The notes beneath the pieces were generated by a model. It made no database searches. It was not told the origin of the DNA and worked only from the letters and a program-made list of their open reading frames with translations. Shown here in pieces: positions 7,843 through 17,374 of a stretch of 45,324 nt of DNA (the stretch's first letter is position 1; each line of letters opens with the position of its first letter). The stretch covers positions 1 through 45,324 of the forward strand of contig JAIEPY010000041.1 in the NCBI GenBank assembly GCA_019748155.1, in the 5' to 3' direction. The stretch is from Burkholderiales bacterium. Lineage in GTDB: Bacteria; Pseudomonadota; Gammaproteobacteria; Burkholderiales; UBA11063. A program made the position numbers and the translations under genes.

Positions 7843-8942
7843 TGAAATATGATTATTTAATTGTAGGTGCTGGTCCGTTTGGTGCAACTTTTGCTTATTT
7901 TGCTAAAAAAGCTGGTAAAAAATGTTTGGTTATTGATAAACGAGATCATGTTGGCGGAAATATTTATTGCGAAAAAGTTGAAGATATTAATGTCCACAAA
8001 TATGGTGCACATATTTTTCATACCAGTAATAAAGAAGTATGGGATTTTGTAAACCAATTTGCTGAATTTAATCGCTATACCAATTCCCCAGTTGCGGTTT
8101 ACAAGGATGAATTATATAATTTACCATTTAATATGAACACATTTAGTAAAATGTGGAATATTAAAACGCCAGCACAAGCAAAAGCAGAAATAGCGCGACA
8201 AATAGCGGATCTAAATATTACTGAACCAAAAAATTTGGAAGAGCAAGCCTTAAAATTGGTTGGTAAGGATATTTATTATAAATTGATTAAGGGCTACACT
8301 GAAAAACAGTGGGGGCGTAGCGCTACCGATATTCCCGCATTTATAATAAAACGCTTACCTGTTCGTTTTACTTATGATAATAATTATTTTAATGATAAGT
8401 ATCAGGGTATTCCAATTGGCGGTTATAATGTGATCATTGAGAAATTATTGGAAGGTATTGAAATTAGGTTAAATATTGATTATTTTGCTAACAGAAATGA
8501 ACTTGACTCATTAGCCGATAAAATAGTCTATACAGGTCCAATTGATCGCTTCTTTGCTTACTGTCATGGGGAATTACAGTACCGAGGATTAAAATTTGAG
8601 CATGAAGTATTGGATACGGACAATTACCAAGGTAATGCAGTAGTAAATTACACCGCGCGTGAGGTTCCTTATACCCGAATTATTGAACATAAACATTTTG
8701 AATTTGGTACACAGGAAAAGACCGTAGTGACAAAAGAGTATTCATCGGATTGGAAACAAGGTGAAGAGCCGTATTATCCGATTAATGATGAGCATAATCA
8801 AGAGATATATCAGAAATATAAACTAATGGCAGAGACTCAAGATAAAGTAATATTTGGCGGAAGATTAGCTGAATACAAATATTATGATATGCACCAAGTA
8901 TTTGAAAGCGCTATAAATGCAGCTAAAAAAGAACTACTTTAA
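7842..8942 (+). CDS. glf: UDP-galactopyranose mutase
   Basis: A flavoenzyme of 366 residues that interconverts UDP-galactopyranose and UDP-galactofuranose in the cytoplasm. It begins YDYLIVGAGPFGA (FAD-binding Rossmann turn at 9-15), has the KRDHVGGN loop at 33-40 and the active-site strand KYGAHIFHT at 53-61. The His at 57 is the residue expected for true UGM. The C-terminal GRLAEYKYYDMHQV is also diagnostic. Length matches bacterial UGMs (about 365-385). A second, divergent mutase lies at 13710. It implies galactofuranose in the glycan. Confidence 0.96.
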   Translation: MKYDYLIVGAGPFGATFAYFAKKAGKKCLVIDKRDHVGGNIYCEKVEDINVHKYGAHIFHTSNKEVWDFVNQFAEFNRYTNSPVAVYKDELYNLPFNMNTFSKMWNIKTPAQAKAEIARQIADLNITEPKNLEEQALKLVGKDIYYKLIKGYTEKQWGRSATDIPAFIIKRLPVRFTYDNNYFNDKYQGIPIGGYNVIIEKLLEGIEIRLNIDYFANRNELDSLADKIVYTGPIDRFFAYCHGELQYRGLKFEHEVLDTDNYQGNAVVNYTAREVPYTRIIEHKHFEFGTQEKTVVTKEYSSDWKQGEEPYYPINDEHNQEIYQKYKLMAETQDKVIFGGRLAEYKYYDMHQVFESAINAAKKELL

Positions 8943-8960
8943 CTATTTTGTGATGATAGT

Positions 8961-10316
8961 ATGCAAACACTGACGCTTCACCTTGATATTTGTTATTTGC
9001 TTGGCAAAGAGTTTGACAATTATACGTATTTGTTGCCAAGTGGCGTTGTCGTTGAGCGTTATGTTGTTATTACGCCTGAAGAGCTTGTGAGCATAAAAAC
9101 TCAAGCAAATTGCGGTTTGCTGATTAAACAATTCAGTGATGACTTAGTTAAGCTATTGCCTGGTAATATATTCAGTTATGTGGCTGTTGACGTAAGCTCC
9201 ATCGCCGAACGTGATGAGTTATACGCGGCTTACTGCGATCTCAGACAATTTACGCAAAGCTTGCATTTTGTTGGTTTTGCTGGTGAGATTTCACGACTTT
9301 ATGATTGTAGTAATAAAATCGAAATTAGTGTAATCTTCCCAGTGTATAACGTAGCACAGTATTTAGAGCGTTGTTTTGAAAATTTTTCTAAATTTAAACA
9401 TCCCTTTATAGAGTTAATTGCGGTAGACGATGGTTCTACCGATGATTCACGAGTTATCTTAGCGGCGCTACAAAAAAAAGACTTGAGAATTAAAATTTTG
9501 GCTAAACAAAATGGAGGATGTGCCTCCGCTAGAATGTTTGGTTTACAGCACTCAAGTGGTCGTTATGTTGCCTTTATTGATCCTGATGATTTTGTGGAGC
9601 ATGATTTTCTATTAAAATTACATCAGGCTGCTATCTTTAGCGCTTGTCAAGTTGTTCAGTGCGGTTATAATCGTTTTTATAATAATACACAAGTTCAGGA
9701 AGCAGTAATGGAAAATTCTATTTTAGAAAATTACTATGTACCGCAATATTCAGCAGTTCCCTTTTATGACTTGTTACGTACGAATACTCCTGCGGTTTGG
9801 CGGCGGTTATATTTAAGAGAATTTTTGATTAGCAATAATATTGAATTTCCTGTTGAGATTCGTAGGTTTGATGATCTACCTTTTTTTATTCATGTTTTTA
9901 TACATTGTACTTCTTTTATGGTGCTTCCGGAGTGTTTATATAATTATCAAGTTAATCGTCCTGGACAAGATTTATTAATTGATGATGAGCGCTTGTTTGT
10001 GCTTTTTGACATTTTTGATTCTTTACAGCTGCGCTATATCAACCATTCTGATCGTGATATAATTTTAGCTAATTTGTTAGTTTGTCGATTAAATTCACAT
10101 TTATGGGCGCTTAAGATGTTGAAAGTGGAGTTAATTGATGATTATATTTGTCGAATGCTAGTTGATTCTAAAATTCATTTAGAGCATTTTGTGGCTAGTT
10201 TCAAGGCTATTTATATTCATTATGGCATTGTTTCCATTGCAAATTTATTGTTTATTGGCTTAAAGACTCGTCAGAAATGGCTGGTTAAGTTAGCCATAAG
10301 AATATTTCGAAAATGA
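8961..10316 (+). CDS. GT2 glycosyltransferase with a ~118-residue N-terminal extension
   Basis: The catalytic GT2 domain only starts near residue 121 (ISVIFPVYNVAQYLERC), with VDDGSTDDS at 155-163, GGCASARMFGL near 185-195 and IDPDDF at 206-211. The first ~118 residues are a predicted soluble domain I do not recognise; a few of its strands (for example FSYVAVDVSS) could be part of a degenerate fold or an adaptor. The gene is 451 codons, against about 330 for a plain GT2. ATG 8961 has only a weak ribosome site; the open frame supports the whole extension. The stop overlaps the next gene as ATGA. Confidence 0.83.
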   Translation: MQTLTLHLDICYLLGKEFDNYTYLLPSGVVVERYVVITPEELVSIKTQANCGLLIKQFSDDLVKLLPGNIFSYVAVDVSSIAERDELYAAYCDLRQFTQSLHFVGFAGEISRLYDCSNKIEISVIFPVYNVAQYLERCFENFSKFKHPFIELIAVDDGSTDDSRVILAALQKKDLRIKILAKQNGGCASARMFGLQHSSGRYVAFIDPDDFVEHDFLLKLHQAAIFSACQVVQCGYNRFYNNTQVQEAVMENSILENYYVPQYSAVPFYDLLRTNTPAVWRRLYLREFLISNNIEFPVEIRRFDDLPFFIHVFIHCTSFMVLPECLYNYQVNRPGQDLLIDDERLFVLFDIFDSLQLRYINHSDRDIILANLLVCRLNSHLWALKMLKVELIDDYICRMLVDSKIHLEHFVASFKAIYIHYGIVSIANLLFIGLKTRQKWLVKLAIRIFRK

Positions 10317-11623
10317 TTTTCAATATGCAGAGCAGGCTGCTCAGGACAATTTCTTCATTTACATCCAGTAAACAGAAGAAAGTCTTATTGGTTAATTGCT
10401 TACGTGCTTTTTTTAGTGGTGGTATTAGTGGCGTTAAGGATTATTTATCTAGTCGTTATCTAAGCAAACAGGCAGTCGGTGGGTTTGGTATTGATTGTGC
10501 TATTCGCGACTTATTTTTATCTTCACGTTCTGTTTATATCTGGGCAAGCAAGGATCATCTTGAGTTAGCTTATTCTTTACAAAAAATATTTGCAACTATA
10601 TCTATAACGGCTCATATCGTTAGCGATGTTAAATTACTTATTGATGAGATACCGTCAGTAATTATTAATCCGATCAATAAATTAGACTGCAGTAATTCAA
10701 TAGTCTATTTTACCCAACAATTACCGACCTTTAATTTAGCAAATTATCGTTATTTTTGGCTGGAAGATTCATCGTTAGTGCCGATGTTGCAAGAACAGCA
10801 CACTATTAAATTTCAGCAAATTTATTTACTCCAGTTTAATCAAGCATATCAAGCGGATTCAGTTATTAATAACCCGGATTATTATTTTTATCGTTTTGCT
10901 TTAGGGATCGGATTAATTCCTTATTCTCACTTCTGGGATTTAACTCATGAGATGGTATCTTTAAGCAACAACCGTTTGTGTTTAAGTTTGCCAGAGCAAC
11001 AAATCCGTCGGCAAGACTTTATGTCTGACGCTTTGCAATATGGTTTTATGTTGTTTGATGGTTTACGCCACGAGTTGGGTTGGGTTGGTTGTGGGCTTAG
11101 TTATAAGTATTTATTAAATTTAGCCGCTAAATACAATTTCAAGAATATACTAATTTGTGAAGATGATGTCGAATTTTATAATGGGTTTTCAACACAAGTT
11201 CAATCTATTGAACGTTTTTTGAGTAATTCCTCATATAGTATTTTTTCTGGATTGATTGCTGATCTTAGCCCGAGCGCTAAAGTTAAACGAATCCATACAT
11301 TTGAAGGTATCGACTTTATTGAATTAGATAAAATGACAAGTACCGTATTTAACTTTTATCATTTTTCAATTTATAATCATGTTATTAGTTGGGATGAAAC
11401 CAATTTAGATCGTGATATTAATGCTATTGACAGATATATAGAAGGTTTACCCAATCTCAGTATAATAACCACGTTACCCTTTTTAGTTGGACATAAAGAA
11501 GAGCATAGCTCTACGGTGTGGGGTTTACAAAATACTCATTATCATAATATTATTAAAAAATCTAAAGAGAGATTACAAGCTTTAGTTGCTAAATATCATA
11601 AAGGTAGGCAAATTAATGAGTGA
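10313..11623 (+). CDS. GT25-like glycosyltransferase with an unrecognised N-terminal half
   Basis: Residues ~222-430 resemble GT25 (LPS glycosyltransferase) proteins: LPEQQIRRQDF (226-236) matches the usual L.xR..RR..F entry, GWVGCGLSYKYLL (256-268) the GCxLSH segment, and ILICEDDVEF (279-288) the metal-binding EDD. The usual His of the LSH segment is Tyr here. The first ~220 residues contain Rossmann-like strands (VYIWASKD, VIINPINK, IVYFTQQLP, YRYFWLED) and may be a separate nucleotide-sugar or acceptor domain. It starts within the preceding stop (ATGA at 10313). Probably a glycan or LPS sugar transferase; the two-domain build is unusual. Confidence 0.66.
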   Translation: MIFNMQSRLLRTISSFTSSKQKKVLLVNCLRAFFSGGISGVKDYLSSRYLSKQAVGGFGIDCAIRDLFLSSRSVYIWASKDHLELAYSLQKIFATISITAHIVSDVKLLIDEIPSVIINPINKLDCSNSIVYFTQQLPTFNLANYRYFWLEDSSLVPMLQEQHTIKFQQIYLLQFNQAYQADSVINNPDYYFYRFALGIGLIPYSHFWDLTHEMVSLSNNRLCLSLPEQQIRRQDFMSDALQYGFMLFDGLRHELGWVGCGLSYKYLLNLAAKYNFKNILICEDDVEFYNGFSTQVQSIERFLSNSSYSIFSGLIADLSPSAKVKRIHTFEGIDFIELDKMTSTVFNFYHFSIYNHVISWDETNLDRDINAIDRYIEGLPNLSIITTLPFLVGHKEEHSSTVWGLQNTHYHNIIKKSKERLQALVAKYHKGRQINE

Positions 11624-11668
11624 GCAAGTAAATGTACAACACATGGTTTTGAAAGTTTTTATTAAAAT

Positions 11669-13669
11669 ATGAAAATCGGCATTATAACCATAACCTATAA
11701 TAGTCACCAAGTAATGGCTGAGTTTTTGCAGTCTATTTTTGCGCAAACCTACCCCAATTGGCATTTATATGTATATGACAATAGCTCTGAGCATAGCATC
11801 GAAGCTTTATTATCTGAATATGGTTGTTCTGATAGGTATGACTATGTTGCACTAGCACATAATTATGGGTTTGCAGTTGCCAATAATCTGGCGATTTGTC
11901 ATGCTATAGCTGATGGTTGTGATGCAGTTTTGTTAATTAATAATGATACAATTTTTCAGCCTGACCTCATTCAAGGGTTAGTTACATCATCATATGAACA
12001 GAATGCAAAAATAGTTGCGCCCAAGATGCTGCATTATCCAGAAGAGAATCTGATTTGGTATGGTGGTGGCTATTTTGATCCTAAGCAAGCACTAAAAAAT
12101 ATTCATATAGGTATGGGAGAAGTTGATGACGGGCGTTTTGACACACCAGGCTGGCATGATTTTGCTCCAATGTGTTGTGTACTGATTGTCAAAGACGTAT
12201 TTGAACAAATTGGCTATCTGGATGAAAATTACTTTATTTATTATGAAGATGTAGATTGGATGTATCGAGCCAAGCAGCACGGTATTGGGGTTTGGTACGC
12301 AGGAAACTTGAGCCTTTATCATAAGGTGAGTAGTTTAACTGGTGGTTGTAAGTCAAGATTTACAGTTTATCATTCAACTAAAGGTAAAATTTATTTTATT
12401 CGCAAATTTTATCAAGGTTTGTCACGCTATTATTGGCTCGTGCGTTATTTCTTTAGCTTATTTGCCGGACTTCTAATCAAACGCTATGATTACCGTGAAG
12501 TTAAGGTAAAATTAAAAGCATTTGTAATTGCTAAAGATTACAAAGTGAAATACAATAAGAAAATTTTACTCTATTCTGATAGTTTGGTATTTGGTGGTCA
12601 TGAACAAATGATGCTTCATATTGTCAGTTCGCTACTTAAGACATTTAATCATTCCCTAATTTTAGTCTGTAGTAAACGAAATAAGAAACTAATTGCAGCC
12701 GCCTCATTGATCAATGATCCACGTTTTTCCTTATCTTTAACTAGTGTTAAATCTGAATATGGGCAAAGCGTGCGGGCATTTTTGCAGCCGCTGGATGTTT
12801 TATCTCTTGCTAGCTTGTTGCGTGTAAAACAACCTGATTTAGTATTAGTAGCGCAGGGAGATATTGAGCTTGGTTCTAAGATGTTATTGGCCTGTAAATT
12901 ATTAAAGAAATATGTATACTCTTACATTCCAGGTGCATTTTTACCCTCTGAATTAAAACTGCCATTAGCTTCGCTACGTGATTTTTTTTCGCGCATCATT
13001 TATAAAATTCCAGATGGCTTCATTACGATTAATAATAAATTTATGGAACAACTAAAATTATTAACCACTAATAAGCCAGTCTATGTACTAGAAAACTTTA
13101 TTAAAGAATCTGTTCCCAGAGAGGTTAGAAAACTTGACTCTAAAAAAATTACAATTGGAATAGTTGGCGCCTTAACCAAGCGCAAAAATCAGAGATTTAT
13201 TATTGAGTGGCTAGCAAAGACAAAGAATAAGGATGTCAGAGTAGTATTATTTGGTGATGGTAAAGATTTTGAAATGCTTAGTAACTTAGCACAAAAATAT
13301 CACGTTTCTGATAGAGTTGAGTTTGCTGGCTGGGTTCAAGACCAAGGCATCGTATACAGTCAAATTGACCTACTAGTGATTCCTAGTATTGTTGAAGGAG
13401 TCCCGTTGGTGATGCTTGAAGCTGCTATTCGTCGAGTGCCTGTATTAGCTGCTGATTTAGCGGGCATTAGTGATTTTCTACCTAAAGAAATGCTCTTTAT
13501 TGTGAACGATATTAATGATTTTGAAGACAAGTTTAATACACTTGTTCAATATCCAGAAATATTGTGGGCGGCTGTAGAAAATAACTATCAAAGAGCTAGA
13601 TTAAATAACCTACAGTCTAATTTTGATGCTCAGTTAGGGCATATTTTTAATAAAATTTTGGCTAAATAA
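11669..13669 (+). CDS. Fused GT2-GT4 bifunctional glycosyltransferase
   Basis: At 666 residues this joins two enzymes. The N-terminal ~275 residues form a rhamnosyltransferase-type GT2 (IITITYNS at 5-12, YDNSS at 36-40, LINNDT at 89-94, and an FIYYEDVDWMYR helix near 190-200). The C-terminal ~375 residues form a GT-B enzyme of family GT4, starting KKILLYSDSLVFGGHEQMM near 292, with GALTKRKNQ, LFGDGKDF and the E-x7-E motif EGVPLVMLE at 576-584. Fusion implies two consecutive transfers, possibly a disaccharide unit. ATG 11669 opens the conserved first strand. The linker (about 270-290) is basic. Substrates are unknown. Confidence 0.88.
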   Translation: MKIGIITITYNSHQVMAEFLQSIFAQTYPNWHLYVYDNSSEHSIEALLSEYGCSDRYDYVALAHNYGFAVANNLAICHAIADGCDAVLLINNDTIFQPDLIQGLVTSSYEQNAKIVAPKMLHYPEENLIWYGGGYFDPKQALKNIHIGMGEVDDGRFDTPGWHDFAPMCCVLIVKDVFEQIGYLDENYFIYYEDVDWMYRAKQHGIGVWYAGNLSLYHKVSSLTGGCKSRFTVYHSTKGKIYFIRKFYQGLSRYYWLVRYFFSLFAGLLIKRYDYREVKVKLKAFVIAKDYKVKYNKKILLYSDSLVFGGHEQMMLHIVSSLLKTFNHSLILVCSKRNKKLIAAASLINDPRFSLSLTSVKSEYGQSVRAFLQPLDVLSLASLLRVKQPDLVLVAQGDIELGSKMLLACKLLKKYVYSYIPGAFLPSELKLPLASLRDFFSRIIYKIPDGFITINNKFMEQLKLLTTNKPVYVLENFIKESVPREVRKLDSKKITIGIVGALTKRKNQRFIIEWLAKTKNKDVRVVLFGDGKDFEMLSNLAQKYHVSDRVEFAGWVQDQGIVYSQIDLLVIPSIVEGVPLVMLEAAIRRVPVLAADLAGISDFLPKEMLFIVNDINDFEDKFNTLVQYPEILWAAVENNYQRARLNNLQSNFDAQLGHIFNKILAK

Positions 13670-13709
13670 TAATGAGTGTTGTAATACAATCAAAACAAAA
13701 GGCGACTAA

Positions 13710-14858
13710 ATGTTTGACTATATTGTAATTGGCGCAGGATTCTCTGGCGCAGTTATGGCTGAGCGAATTGCATCTCAGCTTAAGAAACGGGTTTTAATTA
13801 TTGAGCAACGGAATCATATCGGGGGAAACTGTTATGATCAGTATAATGAAGATGGAATTTTAGTATATAAATATGGTCCGCGCGTATTTCATACTCCAGA
13901 TAAGAAGATTTGGGATTATGTATCACAATTTACAGAGTGGAAGCCATATCAACATAAGGTTGCAGCGTACGTTGATGGACATTTAGTGCCAATTCCATTT
14001 AATCTGAATAGTTTGAAGATAGTTTTTCCGGAGTATATGGCGAATGAACTAACGCGCAAACTGATTAATTTTTTTGGTTTTGGTAATAAGGTACCAATTT
14101 TAGAGCTACGCAAAACCCAAGACGATGATTTGAAAATGTTGGCTGAGTTTATTTATAACAAAATTTATCTTAATTATACCTATAAACAATGGGGACTAAA
14201 ACCTGACGAACTGGATGAGTACGTTACAGGCAGGATGCCAATTCGTATTTCTTATGATGATCGCCATTCTCAAGATAGTTACCAAGGTATTCCTCGTTTT
14301 GGTTATAATCAGTTATTCAAAAAAATGCTTAATAATCCTAATATTAAGGTTCTACTTAATACTGATTATCGCGAAGTAGTTACGGTGAATCATCATAGTA
14401 AGCAGATTAAGTTTATGGAACAACCATTTGAAGGGAAATTGATTTTTACTGGTAAAATTGACGAGCTATTTGATTATTGCTATGGTGAGCTGCCTTATCG
14501 AACGGTTGATTTTAAAATTAAAACTTTAACACAGGAGCATTATCAGGATATTGCTAGTATCAACTATCCAAATGATTATGATTTTACCAGAATAACTGAA
14601 GTGAAACATCTAACGGGGCAGATTCATCCATATACTGCAATTGTAGAAGAGTATCACCGCAGTAGCACACGTAAAGATGTTCCATACTATCCAATTCCGG
14701 CAGAAGCTAATTTAGCGATGTTTGAGCGCTACAAACAGCTATCCAAAGAATACCCTGAGATTATTATGTCGGGACATTTAGCAGATTATCGTTACTATGA
14801 CATGAATATCGCGGTATTAATGGCGTTGGAGAAGTTTAATAGTGCAATTAATGTTTAA
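13710..14858 (+). CDS. glf: Second UDP-sugar pyranose/furanose mutase, likely UDP-GalNAc-capable
   Basis: A 382-residue member of the UGM family: IVIGAGFSGA at 5-14, RNHIGGN at 34-40 and the C-terminal SGHLADYRYYDMN. It is clearly diverged from the mutase at 7842. The active-site strand reads YKYGPRVFHT (53-62), with Arg58 where UGM has His. In the Campylobacter jejuni bifunctional enzyme the same position is Arg and is linked to acceptance of N-acetylated UDP-sugars, so this copy may make UDP-GalNAc-furanose (family knowledge recalled, not searched). Its neighbours are two GT4 genes. The alternative is a specialised UGM with normal substrate. Confidence 0.9.
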   Translation: MFDYIVIGAGFSGAVMAERIASQLKKRVLIIEQRNHIGGNCYDQYNEDGILVYKYGPRVFHTPDKKIWDYVSQFTEWKPYQHKVAAYVDGHLVPIPFNLNSLKIVFPEYMANELTRKLINFFGFGNKVPILELRKTQDDDLKMLAEFIYNKIYLNYTYKQWGLKPDELDEYVTGRMPIRISYDDRHSQDSYQGIPRFGYNQLFKKMLNNPNIKVLLNTDYREVVTVNHHSKQIKFMEQPFEGKLIFTGKIDELFDYCYGELPYRTVDFKIKTLTQEHYQDIASINYPNDYDFTRITEVKHLTGQIHPYTAIVEEYHRSSTRKDVPYYPIPAEANLAMFERYKQLSKEYPEIIMSGHLADYRYYDMNIAVLMALEKFNSAINV

Positions 14859-14961
14859 CATCTTGTGCGTTGCGTATGTTATCTATGTATTTAAATTGTT
14901 TTATTCCCAAAATATCATAACTAATCTACTGGTTATTGATTGTTTTTTAATGGATCGATAG

Positions 14962-16149
14962 ATGCCACAGCTAAAGCTTATGTTTTGCACTATGTCAACA
15001 GGCATACTGGGGGGGCGTGAGAAAGTATTCGCGGATAAAGTAAATTATTTATATCATACTAAAAATTATGATCTTTACATTGTTACTACTAATCAGGGCG
15101 GATCAGAAAATTTTTATTCGATTGATTTATGTAAGGAAAAGCAATTTGATTTAAATATTGACTACCGCGATATTGAGTTGTTGAGCCCAGTAAAGAGACT
15201 TATGGCGCGTAGAAAGCTAAGACAAATCCATAAGCAAAAATTATCAAAGGTTATAGCTCAAGTGATGCCCGATATTATTGTGATTAACTCAACGGATGAG
15301 CTTTTTTTCCTAAATGAAATCAAAGGCAAAGCAAAATTAATTTTTGAAGAGCATACGGGTTTTAGATTTTCAAGAAAGATGGAGATTAATTATACTTACA
15401 CTGGTTTTAATATGTGTTTAAGATTAATCAGGTGGAAGTTATTGGATTCTAAAATTGAAAAAAAACTTAAAAATTTCGATAAAATAATTTGTCTAACTAA
15501 TGCTGCGAGAAAAATGCACGATTGTTCCATTCATAGCAAAATAGAAGTGCTTGGAAACCCATTAAGCTCCTGTTTTGAGAATTATCAATTTGCAACAAAG
15601 AAAAAACATATAATAGCTGTTGGGCGTCTTTCTTTTGAAAAAAGATATGATATGCTTCTTAAAGCCTGCCATTTAATTATTGATAAATGTGATGGTTGGA
15701 CCTTTCATCTATATGGAGATGGACCAGAACTTGATTATCTAAAGATGCAAGCTAACTCATTAGGAATAAGTGAAATATTTTTCTTCCATCCAGCTCAAGA
15801 AGATATTTTAAGTATTTATCAAGAAGCCTCCATCTGTGTTATTACTTCATTATTTGAAAGCTATAGCATGGTGATAACTGAAGCAATGAGTCAAGAAGTT
15901 GCGTGCATCTCAGTGAAATGTCCTACTGGTCCAATGGAGCTAATACATAATGGCAAGACCGGTATTTTATTAGATGATTCAGACGTAATAAAATTATCAA
16001 ATGCAATACTGCATTTAATAAATAATCCGGACTTACGTAATGAAATTGGTATAAATGCTAGAAAAAGTGTTAGACCTTGTTATCTTAAGCCAATTATGCA
16101 CCAATATCAGAATATTTTAATGGAACTGGCACTACCCTCGAGGAAATAA
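14962..16149 (+). CDS. GT4 family glycosyltransferase
   Basis: A 395-residue GT-B enzyme. The N-terminal domain starts with MFCTMSTGILGGREKVFADKV, the G-rich loop of GT4 acceptor domains, and contains the EEHTG segment. The C-terminal donor domain has AVGRLSFEKRYDMLLKA, LYGDGPELDYL and the E-x7-E motif in FESYSMVITEAMS, closing with TGPMELIHNGKTGIL. It is preceded by a 103-nt gap and followed by a 133-nt gap, so it may be a separate transcription unit. It is richer in AT than the mutase before it, suggesting later insertion. A retaining transferase for the same glycan is likely. Confidence 0.88.
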   Translation: MPQLKLMFCTMSTGILGGREKVFADKVNYLYHTKNYDLYIVTTNQGGSENFYSIDLCKEKQFDLNIDYRDIELLSPVKRLMARRKLRQIHKQKLSKVIAQVMPDIIVINSTDELFFLNEIKGKAKLIFEEHTGFRFSRKMEINYTYTGFNMCLRLIRWKLLDSKIEKKLKNFDKIICLTNAARKMHDCSIHSKIEVLGNPLSSCFENYQFATKKKHIIAVGRLSFEKRYDMLLKACHLIIDKCDGWTFHLYGDGPELDYLKMQANSLGISEIFFFHPAQEDILSIYQEASICVITSLFESYSMVITEAMSQEVACISVKCPTGPMELIHNGKTGILLDDSDVIKLSNAILHLINNPDLRNEIGINARKSVRPCYLKPIMHQYQNILMELALPSRK

Positions 16150-16194
16150 TCCACTGATATTAAATAATATTTTAGAATGATAAGGTTATATGCC

Positions 16195-16224
16195 AAGAAT
16201 TATATTTTATAATAAATAATTCTT
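16195..16224. repeat. 8-bp inverted repeat in an intergenic gap
   Basis: AAGAATTA (16195-16202) pairs with TAATTCTT (16217-16224) around a 14-nt AT loop and is followed by two more T. It could be a weak intrinsic terminator for the preceding GT4 gene. A TATAAT at 16208-16213 lies in the loop, so a promoter for the next gene is also possible. Confidence 0.35.
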
Positions 16225-16282
16225 TTGTGCATTTTAAAGAGCACATATTGAGAGTTTTTGCAAAAATTACTGATGGTTTATT

Positions 16283-17368
16283 ATGAAGAAAATATATTTA
16301 AATTGCCGCTTTTTAACTCAACGCGTCACCGGCGTTCAGCGCTTTGCATTTGAGTTATGTAAAGCACTGGATGTGATACTTGAGTCATTAAGTGAGTTAG
16401 AAGTTGTCGCTTTGATGCCGAATCAAGCAATTAATCCGCAATACATTAATCATGAATTTAAAAACATTAAGATTTATAAGTGTGGAGGTTTGTCTGGTCA
16501 TTTATGGGAACAGCTTGAATTACCACGATACTCTAGAGGCTCGTTGTTAATTAATCTCTGTAATACAGCACCGTTATTTAAACTAAAACAATGTATTACG
16601 CTACATGATGTCATTTTTATGACCAATCAAGATAGCCAGAAACTATGGTTTAAGTTGTGGTATCGATTAATTGCTCGAGTTACATCTCTTAGTGCTCAAA
16701 CTATTTTCACGGTTTCTCAATTTTCTAAAGCTGAAATTGTACGCTTACTAAATGTAAAACCTGATAGAGTTATGGTGTTAGGAAACGCGCCGAGTTTGCA
16801 AAGCTATACTTATGCAAACGAAGTTTTTACTAGATTTAAACTGGAAAATAAAAAATATTTTCTGATGATAGGTTCTAATTCATCGCGTAAAAATACGCAG
16901 ATCGTGGCTAAATTATTTGCATTAGATCATGAACTTAGTGAAGTTTTGCTGGTAATTGTTGGTGGTAAGTATATTAATTTGGGCGCGGTGGATGAGCTTG
17001 TGGCGGATAACTTAATTTATACTGACTATATTGCAGATAGTGAGTTACGTAGTTTATATGCTCATGCCGAGGCATTAATCTTTCCTTCGCTTTATGAGGG
17101 GTTTGGAATTCCGCTGGTAGAGGCAATGGCAGAATCAACCGTTGTAATTGCATCGGATATTCCGGTAATTCGGGAAGTGTGTGCTGATAGTGCGTTATAT
17201 TTTGATCCACACTCGATAAACAGCTTAAAACAACAGATAATGCTGTCACTTGATAATCCAAATGCTACGCTAATTAAGTTGAAACATAAGACACAGACTC
17301 AGCTAGTTAATTATCAATGGGCAAAGTTTGCTAAAATCATGCTAGAAACAATATATAAGAATGTGTAA
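16283..17368 (+). CDS. GT4 family glycosyltransferase (mannosyltransferase-like)
   Basis: The 361-residue protein begins IYLNCRFLTQRVTGVQRFAFEL, the typical opening of GT4 enzymes of the WbdA/MtfB type. It continues with TLHDVIFM, TVSQFSKAEI, LMIGSNSSRKN, IYTDYIADSELRSLYAHAEALIFPSLYEGFGIPLVEAMA (E-x7-E) and IPVIREVCADSALYFDP. All key GT4 donor-domain motifs are present. It is 6 nt from the next GT4 gene. Probably it transfers a hexose onto the lipid-linked intermediate; mannose is suggested only by family resemblance. Confidence 0.9.
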   Translation: MKKIYLNCRFLTQRVTGVQRFAFELCKALDVILESLSELEVVALMPNQAINPQYINHEFKNIKIYKCGGLSGHLWEQLELPRYSRGSLLINLCNTAPLFKLKQCITLHDVIFMTNQDSQKLWFKLWYRLIARVTSLSAQTIFTVSQFSKAEIVRLLNVKPDRVMVLGNAPSLQSYTYANEVFTRFKLENKKYFLMIGSNSSRKNTQIVAKLFALDHELSEVLLVIVGGKYINLGAVDELVADNLIYTDYIADSELRSLYAHAEALIFPSLYEGFGIPLVEAMAESTVVIASDIPVIREVCADSALYFDPHSINSLKQQIMLSLDNPNATLIKLKHKTQTQLVNYQWAKFAKIMLETIYKNV

Positions 17369-17374
17369 AATAAA

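Noticed and set aside
16974-17261. 95-codon open frame on the - strand
   Set aside because: Lies fully inside a clear GT4 gene; its Pro/His-rich translation has no domain features.
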